Assembly (NCBI GenBank): GCA_000565255.1 | Contig: ASRH01000007.1 | Coordinates: forward strand, 18,448-82,447 | Source: Candidatus Aramenus sulfurataquae | Lineage (GTDB): Archaea; Thermoproteota; Thermoprotei_A; Sulfolobales; Sulfolobaceae | Length of the DNA: 64,000 bases | Direction: 5' to 3' | Part shown: positions 8,438 through 17,314 of the stretch, piece after piece | Numbering within the stretch: the stretch's first letter is position 1 | How the letters are laid out: the number at the start of each line of letters is the position of its first letter | Notes under the pieces: generated by a model | Databases searched by the model: none | The model's input: the letters and a program-made list of their open reading frames with translations, nothing else | Told to the model about the DNA's origin: nothing | Translations under genes and position numbers: made by a program

Positions 8438-9106
8438 ATGATAGAGATAAAGTTCTTCCACGACGTCCTTTGCCCCTTCTGCTTCATGACAAACATTAGG
8501 CTCAAGAACGTCCTCAAGGACTTCAAGGGAGAGGTGAGACTAAAGCACAAAGCCTTCATAATGATCTCCTCCTTGGACGACTTGAAGGCAATAGCTCCCA
8601 CAGAGGAGGACGCCAGGGAGGTGTTCAAGAACGAGTTCTCCATCTTGAAGAGGTACATGAAGGACTACGACCCTGAGAAGCCAATATCCAAGGGCAAGAT
8701 AGGCTACGTCTGGTCCCTCCCTCCGCTTATGGCTTGTAAGGCAGCGGAGTTCCAGAAGGGAGACGAGGGACACTGGGAGTACTTCACGAGGGCGCAGGAA
8801 AAGTTCTTCCTTGAGGGGGAGAACGTGGCCGACGACCAAGTGCTCATTGAGATTGCGAAGGAAATAGGGTTAGACGTAGAGAGGTTTAAGAGGGATTTCA
8901 AGTCAAAGGAAGCAAAGCTCGCAGTAATGGAGGACGAAGCAGAGGCAAAGGCCATGGGCATAAGGGGAGTGCCAGCTCTCCTCATAAACGACAAGTGGTT
9001 GATAAGGGGCCTGCAGACGGAGGATTACCTAAGGAAGGTGATAGAGGACCTCGTGAAGAACGGCGAGCCAAAGGCTGTTGAACTAAAAGCTTATTGGGAA
9101 CAATGA
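8438..9106 (+). CDS. DsbA/FrnE family thiol oxidoreductase
   Basis: A 222-residue thioredoxin-fold protein of the DsbA superfamily. The active-site CPFC (C12, C15) follows an N-terminal strand MIEIKFFHDVL, there is the helical insertion typical of DsbA/FrnE, and the cis-proline loop GIRGVPALLIND comes near residue 185. No signal peptide, so cytosolic, as in FrnE-type proteins. Likely role: disulfide exchange or isomerisation. The CBS gene starts 8 bases after its stop. Confidence 0.82.
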   Translation: MIEIKFFHDVLCPFCFMTNIRLKNVLKDFKGEVRLKHKAFIMISSLDDLKAIAPTEEDAREVFKNEFSILKRYMKDYDPEKPISKGKIGYVWSLPPLMACKAAEFQKGDEGHWEYFTRAQEKFFLEGENVADDQVLIEIAKEIGLDVERFKRDFKSKEAKLAVMEDEAEAKAMGIRGVPALLINDKWLIRGLQTEDYLRKVIEDLVKNGEPKAVELKAYWEQ

Positions 9107-9113
9107 AGAGAAT

Positions 9114-9503
9114 ATGAATATGCCAAAAGTAAAAGACTATATGTCGTCACCGATTTTCCAAGTAGAGGCAAATACGTCGATCCAAGAGGTATGTAAATTA
9201 ATGGTGGAGAGGGGAGTTGGATCAGTACTAGTAACAGAGCAGGGCCAACCTAAGGGCATTTTCACGGACAGGGACGCAATCAAGGCGTTCGCCATGGGCC
9301 TCTCTCCATCAGATGAAGTTAGGCTTGCCTCGACCATGGAGCACCTAGAGGTAATACACATGGACGACGATGTACTCAAGGCCATAGATATAATGACCAA
9401 GAGGAAGATAAGGCATCTGCCAGTTAAGGACGACGAGGGCAACATAATAGGAATGCTGTCCATCTTGGACGCATCGAAGGCCATGAGTGATTTAAGTAAG
9501 TAA
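9114..9503 (+). CDS. CBS-domain protein (one Bateman module)
   Basis: A 129-residue protein of two CBS units (KVKDYMSSPIFQVEANTSI and HLEVIHMDDDVLKA), forming one nucleotide-binding Bateman module. It may act as a regulator by binding adenine nucleotides. Probably co-transcribed with the DsbA-like gene 8 bases upstream, though a functional link is not evident. ATG at 9114 or 9120. Confidence 0.85.
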   Translation: MNMPKVKDYMSSPIFQVEANTSIQEVCKLMVERGVGSVLVTEQGQPKGIFTDRDAIKAFAMGLSPSDEVRLASTMEHLEVIHMDDDVLKAIDIMTKRKIRHLPVKDDEGNIIGMLSILDASKAMSDLSK

Positions 9504-9569
9504 AGAAATATTTCTTTTCGCTCTAATTATCAATTAAAAATATTTACTTCCACACACAATAGTTACCAC

Positions 9570-10172
9570 GTGAAAGTTGCCTTTTTGACTAGGGACGGAG
9601 AGCTGTCTGCCTTCTGGAACGCTTTGAAATTAGTGGTATGCGACGGGGCCAAGGAGGAAGTAAACTTTGGGCTCACTAGGAGTTCTTCGCTTAGCCACTA
9701 CGATTTTTTGGTTACCTCCTCCCTACTTGCGGGCGAGAAGGACGTCCTAAACATGGTAGCCGACTTTGTGGTAGACGGGAAGAGACTGGTGAGAGAGGTT
9801 GAGCTCCTCTCCTTTGAATACCCAGAGGTGAAGGTGTCAGGAAGGACCCTGGCTGTTGGCATATGTCCCAAGGGGGCAGTTGCTTGCTTAACGTCAGTGC
9901 CCGGAGAGAACACAGTTCGCTCTATTTACCCCTTCCCTTTCAGAGACTCGTCGCTGGACAAGGTTATCTTTTTCGAGGTTCTCGACTACGACATGGTTAG
10001 GGAAGCAAACAGGGTCTTAAGGAAGGGAGGAGAGGTGGAGCTCTGGGTCAGGGACGAGGTATACGGAGGGGTGAACCCTAGCATTGCGTTAAAGTTTTTG
10101 ATTCGCTTCCACGTCCAAGGAGCGTTACTGAGGGGTAAGTACTGGGTGATAAAAGGTAAAAAATTGAAGTGA
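9570..10172 (+). CDS. degenerate methyltransferase-like protein
   Basis: A 200-residue protein whose second half resembles the C-terminal part of type 11 SAM-dependent methyltransferases (SIYPFPFRDSSLDKVIFFEVL, then EANRVLRKGGEVELWV). The glycine-rich SAM loop expected in the first half is not visible, so it may have lost catalysis or belong to a divergent family. GTG start. The acyl-CoA synthetase gene begins 12 bases downstream. Confidence 0.5.
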   Translation: MKVAFLTRDGELSAFWNALKLVVCDGAKEEVNFGLTRSSSLSHYDFLVTSSLLAGEKDVLNMVADFVVDGKRLVREVELLSFEYPEVKVSGRTLAVGICPKGAVACLTSVPGENTVRSIYPFPFRDSSLDKVIFFEVLDYDMVREANRVLRKGGEVELWVRDEVYGGVNPSIALKFLIRFHVQGALLRGKYWVIKGKKLK

Positions 10173-10184
10173 GCAATTTCACTC

Positions 10185-12017
10185 ATGGACCCGGTTTACG
10201 CTAAGGCAAGGGAGCTGTGGCGTTTCTCGATAAGGAATCCAGAGGCGTTCTGGGATGGGGTAGCTAGGGGGCTAGCTTGGTTCAAGTACTACGAGAAGGT
10301 GGTGGAGGCAGATCATCCATACTACTATTGGTTCAAGGGAGGCAAGATAAACCCTACCTACAACGTATTTGACGCCCACCCAGAGAGGAAGAACAAGGTA
10401 GCCTTAATCTGGGAGAGCGAGAGCGGGGAGAGGAGGTCCTTAAGCTACCAAGAGCTATTCGCTGAGGTCAACTCACTTGCATCCTCCCTTAAGGAAATAG
10501 GCGTGAAGAAGGGCGACGTAGTAACCATCTACATGCCTATGGTTCCAGAGGCAATGGTTGCAATGCTCGCAATTGCGAGGATAGGGGCAGCGCACAACGT
10601 GGTCTTTGCAGGCTTCGGTTACCAAGCGCTGAGGGACAGGATAAAGATGTCCTCCAGCTCCTTTCTCATCACGGCAGACGCTGGGTTCAGGAGGGGGAAG
10701 ACAATAGATTACTTGAAGACCGTAAAGGAGGCTACAGAGGGAATGGACGTAAAGGTCGTTACCCTCGAGAGGCAGGGGAGGGTTATGGGCTACAACTTTA
10801 AGGACTTTACGTCTAGGCTAAAGAAGGTGGAGGCAGAGAGGAGCGACTCCTTAGATCCTCTCTTCATCTTGTACACCTCCGGGACTACGGGGAAGCCAAA
10901 GGGAGTTGTGCACGCAGTGGGCCCCTATACGGTGTGGGCATACTTCCACGTTAAGTGGCTCTTCAATTTTGGAGAGGAGGACGTGTTCTTCTCAACCCCA
11001 GACATAGGCTGGATAAACGGGCACTCTTACAGCACCTACGGTCCCCTGCTCAACGGGGCAACGGTGCTCTGGTATGAGGGTGTCCCAGATTACCCAGACC
11101 CAGAGGTCTGGTGGTACCTAGTGGAGAAGTACAAGGTTACGCACATGTGGGTAGCGCCTACTGCAGTGAGGCTACTGGTGAAGCACAACGTGAAAACCAA
11201 GTACGACATCTCCTCTCTGAAGACCATCGTGAGCGCTGGGGAAATTCTTGGAGAAGAGGCGTGGAAGTGGCTCGTAGACTTAACCCAGGGGAAGACCTAC
11301 GTGATCGAGACCTGGGGGCAGACGGAGAACTCAGGGTTCATAACTTCCCCGGGTGGCTTCTACGTAGGGGGAATAAGTTACAAGAAGGGCTCTGTGGGCA
11401 TTCCCTTACCTGGCATTGATGTGACAGTAGTTGACGACAACGGAAACGAGCTACCTCCAGGCCAGAAGGGTAACGTCATAATAAAGTCCTCCGCCCCCGC
11501 ATTTATGGTAGGGCTATACAAGGACGACGAGAGGTATAGGCAGTACTTCTCCCGTTTCGGCTACTACTACACTGGAGACTACGGCTACGTGGACGAGGAC
11601 GGCTACCTCTACATCTTGGGGAGGGGAGACGACGTCATTAAGGTCGCTGGACACAGGCTGAGCCCCGCAGAGGTGGAAAACGCTGTCCTGGAAGTCCCAG
11701 AGGTAGCTGAGACGGCAGTGGTGGGCAAGGACGATCCCGTAAAGGGGAGCGTCTTAGTGGCATTCGTGACGCTGAAGGAAGGAGTTAGGCCTTTGGAGGA
11801 GCTCAAGGAGAGGATAAGGCAAACGGTGAGGAACTTGGTTGGACCCGTAGCGTCGCTGGACGACGTAATATTTTTAGACAAGTTACCAAAGACTAGGACG
11901 GGGAAGATAATGAGGAGAGTGCTGAGGGCAGTCGTGTCAGGAAAGGAAGTGGGGGACGTGAGCACTCTGGAAGAGGCGGAAGCGCTAGAGGAGTTAAAGA
12001 GGGTGGTGAAGCCTTGA
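10185..12017 (+). CDS. acyl-CoA synthetase, AMP-forming (acetyl/propionyl/hydroxyacyl-CoA type)
   Basis: A 610-residue ANL-superfamily enzyme activating a short carboxylic acid to its CoA thioester with ATP. Visible: P-loop-like LYTSGTTGKPKGVVHAVGPY, the STPDIGWINGHSY block of acetyl-CoA synthetase relatives, WGQTENSG, YTGDYGYVDEDGY, and the C-terminal catalytic lysine region KLPKTRTGKIMRR. In Sulfolobales such enzymes include 3-hydroxypropionyl-, 4-hydroxybutyryl- and acetyl-CoA synthetases; the substrate cannot be read from sequence. The stop overlaps the start of the CoA-transferase subunit A gene (TTGA), so the two are translationally coupled. Confidence 0.88.
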   Translation: MDPVYAKARELWRFSIRNPEAFWDGVARGLAWFKYYEKVVEADHPYYYWFKGGKINPTYNVFDAHPERKNKVALIWESESGERRSLSYQELFAEVNSLASSLKEIGVKKGDVVTIYMPMVPEAMVAMLAIARIGAAHNVVFAGFGYQALRDRIKMSSSSFLITADAGFRRGKTIDYLKTVKEATEGMDVKVVTLERQGRVMGYNFKDFTSRLKKVEAERSDSLDPLFILYTSGTTGKPKGVVHAVGPYTVWAYFHVKWLFNFGEEDVFFSTPDIGWINGHSYSTYGPLLNGATVLWYEGVPDYPDPEVWWYLVEKYKVTHMWVAPTAVRLLVKHNVKTKYDISSLKTIVSAGEILGEEAWKWLVDLTQGKTYVIETWGQTENSGFITSPGGFYVGGISYKKGSVGIPLPGIDVTVVDDNGNELPPGQKGNVIIKSSAPAFMVGLYKDDERYRQYFSRFGYYYTGDYGYVDEDGYLYILGRGDDVIKVAGHRLSPAEVENAVLEVPEVAETAVVGKDDPVKGSVLVAFVTLKEGVRPLEELKERIRQTVRNLVGPVASLDDVIFLDKLPKTRTGKIMRRVLRAVVSGKEVGDVSTLEEAEALEELKRVVKP

Positions 12018-12763
12018 TAGTCTCAATTGACGAGGCCTTAAGCCTAGTAAAGCCCGGGGACACGATAACGGTAAGCGGAATGTCGATACACAGGAACCCT
12101 ATGTACTTCGTGTTTAAGCTAGCGGAGAGCGGGGTGAGGAACTTGACCTTCGTGGACAGGGAGCCCGGGCTAGCCCTCGAAGTTCTGCTACAGCATAACG
12201 TCCTATCGAAGGTCAGGGTGGCAATGGCAACGCTTGAGTGGTTCGGCATGCTCCCAACGTTTAGGAGTAAGATTGAGAAAGGAGAAGTGGAGCTACTTGA
12301 GGACACGTGCGGGGCGTTTATGGCGGGTATAAGGGCAGGAGCCCAGGGGATACCTTTCATGCCTGTGAGGGGTGTCCTAGGCTCAGACCTAGTGAAGCTA
12401 CATGAGAGGGCAGGGACGTGGAAGGTTGGGGAGGACCCCTTTACAGGGGAGAAATTAATTTTCGTCAAGGCGATAACCCCAGACGTGGCAATTATACACG
12501 TGAACAAGGCTGACGAGGAGGGCAACAGCGAGATACTCGGCCCCCTATACGAGGACGAGTATAAGGCTAAGGCGTCCAAGAAGGTGATAATCACCGCTGA
12601 GGAGATAGTGCCCAAGAGCTACTTTTACGGCAGAAGGCCCACAATAAACGCGGAGTACGTAACAGCTGTAGTACACGCTCCCAGGGGAGCTGAGCCCACC
12701 AGTATGTTTCCCCTCTACGACGCAGACTACGAGAAGATCTTGGCTATTCTAGGGCAAGCCTGA
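12014..12763 (+). CDS. CoA-transferase family I, subunit A
   Basis: A 249-residue family I CoA-transferase alpha-type subunit, seen in KPGDTITVSGMSIHRNPM (the glycine-rich N-terminal loop), DREPGLALEVLL, GAFMAGIRAGAQGIPFMPVRG and the late TAVVHAPRGAEPTSM. It starts at a TTG that overlaps the synthetase stop, so it is the second gene of that operon. Its presumed partner (subunit B) lies on the opposite strand with a 20-base 3' overlap, an unusual arrangement. Substrate unknown; glutaconate/IpdAB-like relatives act on dicarboxylic or ring-derived acyl-CoAs. Confidence 0.82.
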   Translation: MIVSIDEALSLVKPGDTITVSGMSIHRNPMYFVFKLAESGVRNLTFVDREPGLALEVLLQHNVLSKVRVAMATLEWFGMLPTFRSKIEKGEVELLEDTCGAFMAGIRAGAQGIPFMPVRGVLGSDLVKLHERAGTWKVGEDPFTGEKLIFVKAITPDVAIIHVNKADEEGNSEILGPLYEDEYKAKASKKVIITAEEIVPKSYFYGRRPTINAEYVTAVVHAPRGAEPTSMFPLYDADYEKILAILGQA

Positions 12764-13460
12764 GGTTGTACGGGTCCATCTGCTCTATGAACTTTTTGTC
12801 ATCTTCAGTTAGCTCGATAGTTTTTGGTTTCTCCGGGACTATAACCTTGAACTCAGTGTTGTTCACAACGTCTTCGACAGTGGAATATGGGTAGAGATCA
12901 GTTACCTTCCATACCTTTCCTTTTCTGTCGTACTCGAGGACGCCCAGATTGGTCACGACTACGACCTTGTTGTTGGAGTACTTTGCCGACCCGGTTGCAA
13001 AGTCAACTTTCTTGACCAGCGACCTCCTGGAGTGCTTCAAATTCCAGAGCACCACCTTCTTCACCAAGGGCATTATGAAGGCCGTCGCAGCGCCTCCCGG
13101 TAGTCTCACCTTTGGGGAGTTATAGTCGCCTATGACTGAGAGGTTTACGTTGGTCTCCTCATCTATCTGTACGGGACCAAGGAACATCACGTCCAGTAAC
13201 CCCTTTTGCGCCAAGTCGAAGGAGTCCACAGTAATCATCACTGGTGCCTCCTCCACGAAAAACGGGCTCCCCGTTGAGGGAGACACCACTACCCTTGAGG
13301 GGTTATCCGCCTCTGCCACTCCCAGAATTCTAATCCTCTTCCCGTACAAGTCCCTGGCCATAAAAGCGGCTATGAGCGCTGGGATGGAGTTCAGACCGAC
13401 GTAGACCCTCTCGCCGTTTTCTAGCTTAGTGGCAATGGCCTTGATGATGTAGTCTATCAT
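12744..13460 (-). CDS. CoA-transferase family I, subunit B
   Basis: A 238-residue beta-type subunit resembling glutaconate CoA-transferase B / IpdB: YVGLNSIPALIAAFMARDLYG, FFVEEAPVMITVDSFDLAQK, VIGDYNSPKVRLPGGAATAF. I do not see the usual catalytic Glu-Asn-Gly motif of family I transferases, so it may act as a hydrolase-type IpdAB relative. It is convergent with the subunit A gene and overlaps it by 20 bases, so the pair is not made from one message. Confidence 0.8.
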   Translation of the reverse strand: MIDYIIKAIATKLENGERVYVGLNSIPALIAAFMARDLYGKRIRILGVAEADNPSRVVVSPSTGSPFFVEEAPVMITVDSFDLAQKGLLDVMFLGPVQIDEETNVNLSVIGDYNSPKVRLPGGAATAFIMPLVKKVVLWNLKHSRRSLVKKVDFATGSAKYSNNKVVVVTNLGVLEYDRKGKVWKVTDLYPYSTVEDVVNNTEFKVIVPEKPKTIELTEDDKKFIEQMDPYNLRLALE

Positions 13461-13497
13461 AGTTAAACCCTTAAGCTAGAAGCTAATATTTTTGCTC

Positions 13498-13818
13498 ATG
13501 GCGGTGTACAAGTACTTGGACTACTACATAGCTGGAGTGGAGCACGTAGTAAAGGGCTACCTGCAAGACGTTGTGGTAATATACAAGCAGAGCAACAACT
13601 GGAACGCCGTGAGCGCAGAGAGGTTTAGGTCAAACGATGCCACATTTAACGAGATAAAGGAAGCGGTGAAGTTCGCCACCCACGAGGACGACCTAAAGCA
13701 GGCGGTCGAGAGGCTTAGGAAGAGGGGGATAAAGATAGAGGAAGTCAAGGAAAATAGCTTACCATTCCCGAGGAAGTTTATTGAGGGGAAGAAGAAGATC
13801 CAGGCCGAGTTCGACTGA
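13498..13818 (+). CDS. hypothetical protein, about 106 aa
   Basis: Unrecognised small protein, start taken at ATG 13498 (an in-frame TTG at 13492 precedes it). The N-terminal half carries beta-like aromatic sequence (YKYLDYYIAGVEHVVKGYL), the middle a helix (EIKEAVKFATHEDDLKQAVERL). It diverges from the CoA-transferase B gene and overlaps the convergent Trm10 gene by 41 bases at its 3' end. TATA-like AAGCTAATATTTTT lies close to the start. Confidence 0.55.
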   Translation: MAVYKYLDYYIAGVEHVVKGYLQDVVVIYKQSNNWNAVSAERFRSNDATFNEIKEAVKFATHEDDLKQAVERLRKRGIKIEEVKENSLPFPRKFIEGKKKIQAEFD

Positions 13819-14653
13819 GGATTCTTTTCGCTCTCTTAATGACTTTTTCGCTCGCCCTTAGCCACCTCCCCGTCTCCTCGGGGTTCCCGTCCCTGAGGAT
13901 CCTGAGGTACTTGTCGGCGCTGGACTGATTTTCTATTATGGCTTCCTCTAGGCTCTTACCCTCTCTTACTTCCATGATTATTTCTATTATCTTGTTTATC
14001 CTGTCCGGCACTCCTACCCTGGACCCTCTTAGCTCTATCCTCACTTGCGGGAAGTCGTAGCCAAACCTCTCAGAGAGGGCAGTGGTAGCCCCCTTCCAGC
14101 CGCTCTCGTCTACTATCCCCCCGAGGATAAAGGTGTCAGCACTTCTAAGTAGCTCATCCGTGGCCACCACGTCACCGTATGGGTTTAGGACTATTGCCTT
14201 TCCCGAGGGCTTAACGTCGTATCTCACCTTGTTGGGTATAGAGGTGAGCTTAAAGGGGGAGTGATTGAGGGAAATGTTGTAGTCCCACAAGTACCTTCTT
14301 ATAGCGTCCACAGAGGAGAGGACTTGTACGTAGAGCCTCTTCTTCTCCTTTTCAGAGTGGTAGTTCCAGAAGCCTAGGTCTATGACGAAGAGTGGCGTCT
14401 TGGGGAACTCCCTTAGTATTTCTCTCCCCTCCTGCGATAACGTAGCTTGTGCCCTATCCTCTCCCTTTCCAGAGATTATCCTTATTCCCAGTTCCTCCCT
14501 CCTCGCCTTCCCTTGAAACTCCCCTTCCTTTAGCTTCAGCTCCTTGATTAGAACGTCCACTGCGATCCTCTGGAGGCTGTCCCTCTTGGAGTAAATCGAC
14601 GTTATCCCTAGTTCCAAGAGCTCCTTAGAGAGCAACCTAGCTAGGATCATCAC
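13778..14653 (-). CDS. tRNA (N1-methyl) methyltransferase Trm10 family, position 9
   Basis: A 291-residue SPOUT-class enzyme matching the Sulfolobus Trm10, which makes m1A at tRNA position 9. Evidence: FVIDLGFWNYHSEKEKKRL, the cofactor-knot region VLNPYGDVVATDELLR with LGGIVDESGWKGATTAL, and the tail RIELRGSRVGVPDRINKIIE. Length fits the crenarchaeal family (about 290). The start ATG overlaps the stop of the preceding vWA gene by 4 bases, so the tRNA enzyme is co-transcribed with a signalling gene. Confidence 0.85.
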   Translation of the reverse strand: MMILARLLSKELLELGITSIYSKRDSLQRIAVDVLIKELKLKEGEFQGKARREELGIRIISGKGEDRAQATLSQEGREILREFPKTPLFVIDLGFWNYHSEKEKKRLYVQVLSSVDAIRRYLWDYNISLNHSPFKLTSIPNKVRYDVKPSGKAIVLNPYGDVVATDELLRSADTFILGGIVDESGWKGATTALSERFGYDFPQVRIELRGSRVGVPDRINKIIEIIMEVREGKSLEEAIIENQSSADKYLRILRDGNPEETGRWLRASEKVIKRAKRILSRTRPGSSSSPQ

Positions 14654-15723
14654 TTCCTCATCTTTTTAGTTGCCTCGGAGAGGTCTACCTTTGAGTCTCC
14701 CGTTAGCCTCTGGGTTGCCTCTATTAAGTCCTCCCTTCTAGTCGCCTCAGCTGCCTCCCTAAGCTTTTGCAAGATCTTCGTAGCCTCTTTACCGCTCTCA
14801 AGGGCGTTGGTGTAGTCCCTCAGTAGCGTGTAGTACTGGATTTCCGCCTCTACCTCCTTGTTGACGTTTGCCTCCACCACTTGGTCTGGCGCCCTCTTTA
14901 ACACTACCGTTTGGTTCAACGTCCTCTCTTGTGAGTTAGACGGGTCGTTGTATGTAACGATTATGGGCACTTCGAAGTCCTTGTCCCCAGGAGGGACGTT
15001 CATTACACCGTACACCGCCACTAGGCCCTCAACTATTGGGATCCTTATGGGCATGTCGAAGTTCAGGGGAGAGAAGCCTTGGGGTACGTTTACCCTTACT
15101 TTGGTGGCGAAAACGCCGTTTGAGCTCTGCTCTTGAAAGAGCTGGGGAAGTTGGGAAGGGTCTTCTATATGGTAGAAGAGCCCGGCGGTCATGTCGGCGA
15201 GTCTCTTGAGTATTACCTCGTTGTAGTCCCTACCTATGCCTATTGCAATTATTTGCAGATTTGCTGGGAAGGATAGCTTCTCGTAGTCCTTAACGTTCCT
15301 CTTATCTACCGGTTTCCCGTCAGTCAGCAGGATGGCCCTAGTGGGCATCTGATACCTAGAGCTCAGCTCAATTACATACTTTATTAGCTCGTGGAACCTC
15401 GTGGTAGCTCCCTTCTCTGTGGGCACAGGAACGTAGATCCCCGTGTTCCCTGTGTAGATTACCCTTGGGTGGTTGGAGAAGAGGATTAAGGTAACCATGT
15501 TATCCTTTGGGAGGCTTGAGATTAACCTCTGCGCCGACTCCACCGCAGTTTGGAACTTGCCGTCCTTCATCATTGAGGGACTGTTATCGACAGCTATGAT
15601 GAAGTGTATGTTCTTTACTTGGGAGGAGTTCTCTGGTATTAAATAAATGATTACGCCAATTTTGGAATCTTTGGAATAATATATAAATTGATTAGAAGTT
15701 CTTATTTTTAGTGATATGGTCAA
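14650..15723 (-). CDS. vWA-domain protein, ArnB-like paralogue
   Basis: A 357-residue protein with a von Willebrand A domain from about residue 38; the MIDAS motif is DNSPS in IIAVDNSPSMM, with the T and D elements further on (LLTDGKPVD). It is a clear paralogue of ArnB at 17315-18463: same N-terminal TIS(L/M)K, same domain order and a similar helical tail. The tail (about residues 309-357) has four Thr in EAT-[KRQ] contexts (T315, T328, T337, T352), possible phosphorylation sites. It starts at TTG 15723 and diverges from ArnA across a 63-base shared promoter region. Probable role: partner or competitor of ArnB. Confidence 0.8.
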   Translation of the reverse strand: MTISLKIRTSNQFIYYSKDSKIGVIIYLIPENSSQVKNIHFIIAVDNSPSMMKDGKFQTAVESAQRLISSLPKDNMVTLILFSNHPRVIYTGNTGIYVPVPTEKGATTRFHELIKYVIELSSRYQMPTRAILLTDGKPVDKRNVKDYEKLSFPANLQIIAIGIGRDYNEVILKRLADMTAGLFYHIEDPSQLPQLFQEQSSNGVFATKVRVNVPQGFSPLNFDMPIRIPIVEGLVAVYGVMNVPPGDKDFEVPIIVTYNDPSNSQERTLNQTVVLKRAPDQVVEANVNKEVEAEIQYYTLLRDYTNALESGKEATKILQKLREAAEATRREDLIEATQRLTGDSKVDLSEATKKMRK

Positions 15724-15786
15724 GGGGTTATACCTTTTTGTTATGCGTAGAAATCCTTAATAAGCTTTCCATCCAATATACAAACC

Positions 15787-16443
15787 ATGGCGTGGAAATG
15801 CCCTGTTTGCGGTTATGAGAACACAGACGACGCCTTGTTCTGTATACAGTGCGGCGCTAAAAGACCAGAGGGAGCTCAGCAGCCACAAGCCCAACCAGCT
15901 GAGGCATCACAACCCGCTGAGGTGCAAGCCCCACAGCAAGTGACTATAGATCAACAAGCACAGCAAGAGGCACAGCCAGCAGAACCACAGGCTGAAGCCC
16001 AACCTGCTTCACCTACTGTGGCATCTACTGAGCCCGCACCGCAGGCAACACAACAGACCACGCCACAGCCACCTACTGCACAACTGTCTCAGCAGGTAGA
16101 GGTTCAACAGCAAGCCCAGAAGTACTACCTTCAGTTCATAGCAACTCCAGCCTCCGCCCTAAACAAGATGAAGGTTCCCCTGGACTTTGACGTGTTTGAG
16201 AGCATCTCCATAGGAAGGAGCCCTGAGAACGTCATAGTGATTCCAGACTCCGAAGTGTCTAGGAGACACGCTGTCCTCTCCCTCAGCAACGGCAAGCTGT
16301 ACATAGAGGACCTTAACAGCACAAACGGCACCTACGTCTACGATGGCAAGCTCTTCCAGCCAGTGAAGGGGAAGCAGGAGATCCAGGCGAACTCAATAAT
16401 CAAACTGGGCAACAGTACCATCGTAAAAATTGTGAGAGAATGA
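15787..16443 (+). CDS. arnA: ArnA-like archaellum regulator (zinc ribbon + FHA)
   Basis: A 218-residue protein. A zinc ribbon (C5, C8, C19, C22) is followed by a Gln/Ala/Pro-rich linker (about residues 28-112) and a C-terminal FHA domain with its phospho-Thr pocket residues: G143-R144, S158-R159-R160-H161, and N177-S-T-N180-G. In Sulfolobus, ArnA with ArnB represses archaellum expression and binds phosphorylated partners through the FHA domain. The gene is followed by a PP2A-type phosphatase with ATGA overlap, then by ArnB, so reader, eraser and target are encoded together. Assignment by architecture and synteny. Confidence 0.85.
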   Translation: MAWKCPVCGYENTDDALFCIQCGAKRPEGAQQPQAQPAEASQPAEVQAPQQVTIDQQAQQEAQPAEPQAEAQPASPTVASTEPAPQATQQTTPQPPTAQLSQQVEVQQQAQKYYLQFIATPASALNKMKVPLDFDVFESISIGRSPENVIVIPDSEVSRRHAVLSLSNGKLYIEDLNSTNGTYVYDGKLFQPVKGKQEIQANSIIKLGNSTIVKIVRE

Positions 16444-17303
16444 GCCTCCTTGAGGGTAGTAGGATTTCAGAGATCCTAGAGCTAGTTAAGAAGGCAAAGG
16501 AACAGTTTGAAAGTGAGGATTCCCTCATAGAGATATCTAACGTAAAAAAGGCAGTCTTTGTTGGAGACACACACGGGGCCGACTTCATAACTAGGGCTGT
16601 CTTGGAGGTACATAAGGACGCAGACGTGATCGTGTTCATTGGCGACTTCGTGGACAGGGGGCCCAACGGCATAGAAAACTTGGAGCTTCTCCTAAAGGAG
16701 CACCTAGAGAACCCGAAGAGGGTGATCCTACTGAGGGGAAACCACGAGAGCCCTCTGACCAACTACTACTACGGCTTCGTCAACGAGGTCAAGAGAAAGA
16801 TGGGCCAGGAGGAGTACTACGAGGAATTTAAGAATATGTTCGCCGTAATGCCCTACGCTGCCCTCTTTGACGGAGGGCCAGATGACAAATACTTAGTAGT
16901 ACATGGGGGGATAGCGAGAGATCTGAAGAAGGTGGAGGAAATAAAGACGTTGCCTAGGCCAGACGTTAACCCTGATAACGCTATTGCCTTTGAGCTCCTC
17001 TGGAACGACCCTAGGGAGGAGTTAGACGGCTTTGTCCCCAACATAAGGGGTGACGGGACCTTCTTCTACGGCAAAGACGTGACCAAGAAGTTCCTAGAGG
17101 AGAACGGCCTGAAGGGGATAATCAGGGGCCACGAGGTAGCGGACGGCTGGAGGGTGGACGTAATTGACGATCAAAGAGATATGAAGGTAATCACCGTGTT
17201 CTCCAGCGCATATCACGGGATGAGGGCTGGAGCTCTCGTCTGGGATGGAGAGAAAAAGAGTTTTATCTACGATTACGTAAGTTATGACCGCATTACTCCT
17301 TAA
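16440..17303 (+). CDS. PP2A-type serine/threonine protein phosphatase
   Basis: A 287-residue PPP-family phosphatase with all metal and phosphate motifs: FVGDTHGADF, GDFVDRGPNG, LLRGNHES, VVHGGI and IIRGHEVADGW. Start ATG overlaps the ArnA stop. It is expected to remove phosphate from Ser/Thr, likely from the vWA proteins encoded beside it. In Sulfolobus, PP2A is known to act on the Arn system; having the gene between arnA and arnB strengthens that link here. ArnB starts 11 bases downstream. Confidence 0.9.
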   Translation: MSLLEGSRISEILELVKKAKEQFESEDSLIEISNVKKAVFVGDTHGADFITRAVLEVHKDADVIVFIGDFVDRGPNGIENLELLLKEHLENPKRVILLRGNHESPLTNYYYGFVNEVKRKMGQEEYYEEFKNMFAVMPYAALFDGGPDDKYLVVHGGIARDLKKVEEIKTLPRPDVNPDNAIAFELLWNDPREELDGFVPNIRGDGTFFYGKDVTKKFLEENGLKGIIRGHEVADGWRVDVIDDQRDMKVITVFSSAYHGMRAGALVWDGEKKSFIYDYVSYDRITP

Positions 17304-17314
17304 AGGTGGTTTGC

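Noticed and set aside
11893..12615. Long (240-codon) antisense frame over the CoA-transferase A gene
   Set aside because: Ser/Pro/Leu-rich translation is the usual shadow of a real gene on the other strand.
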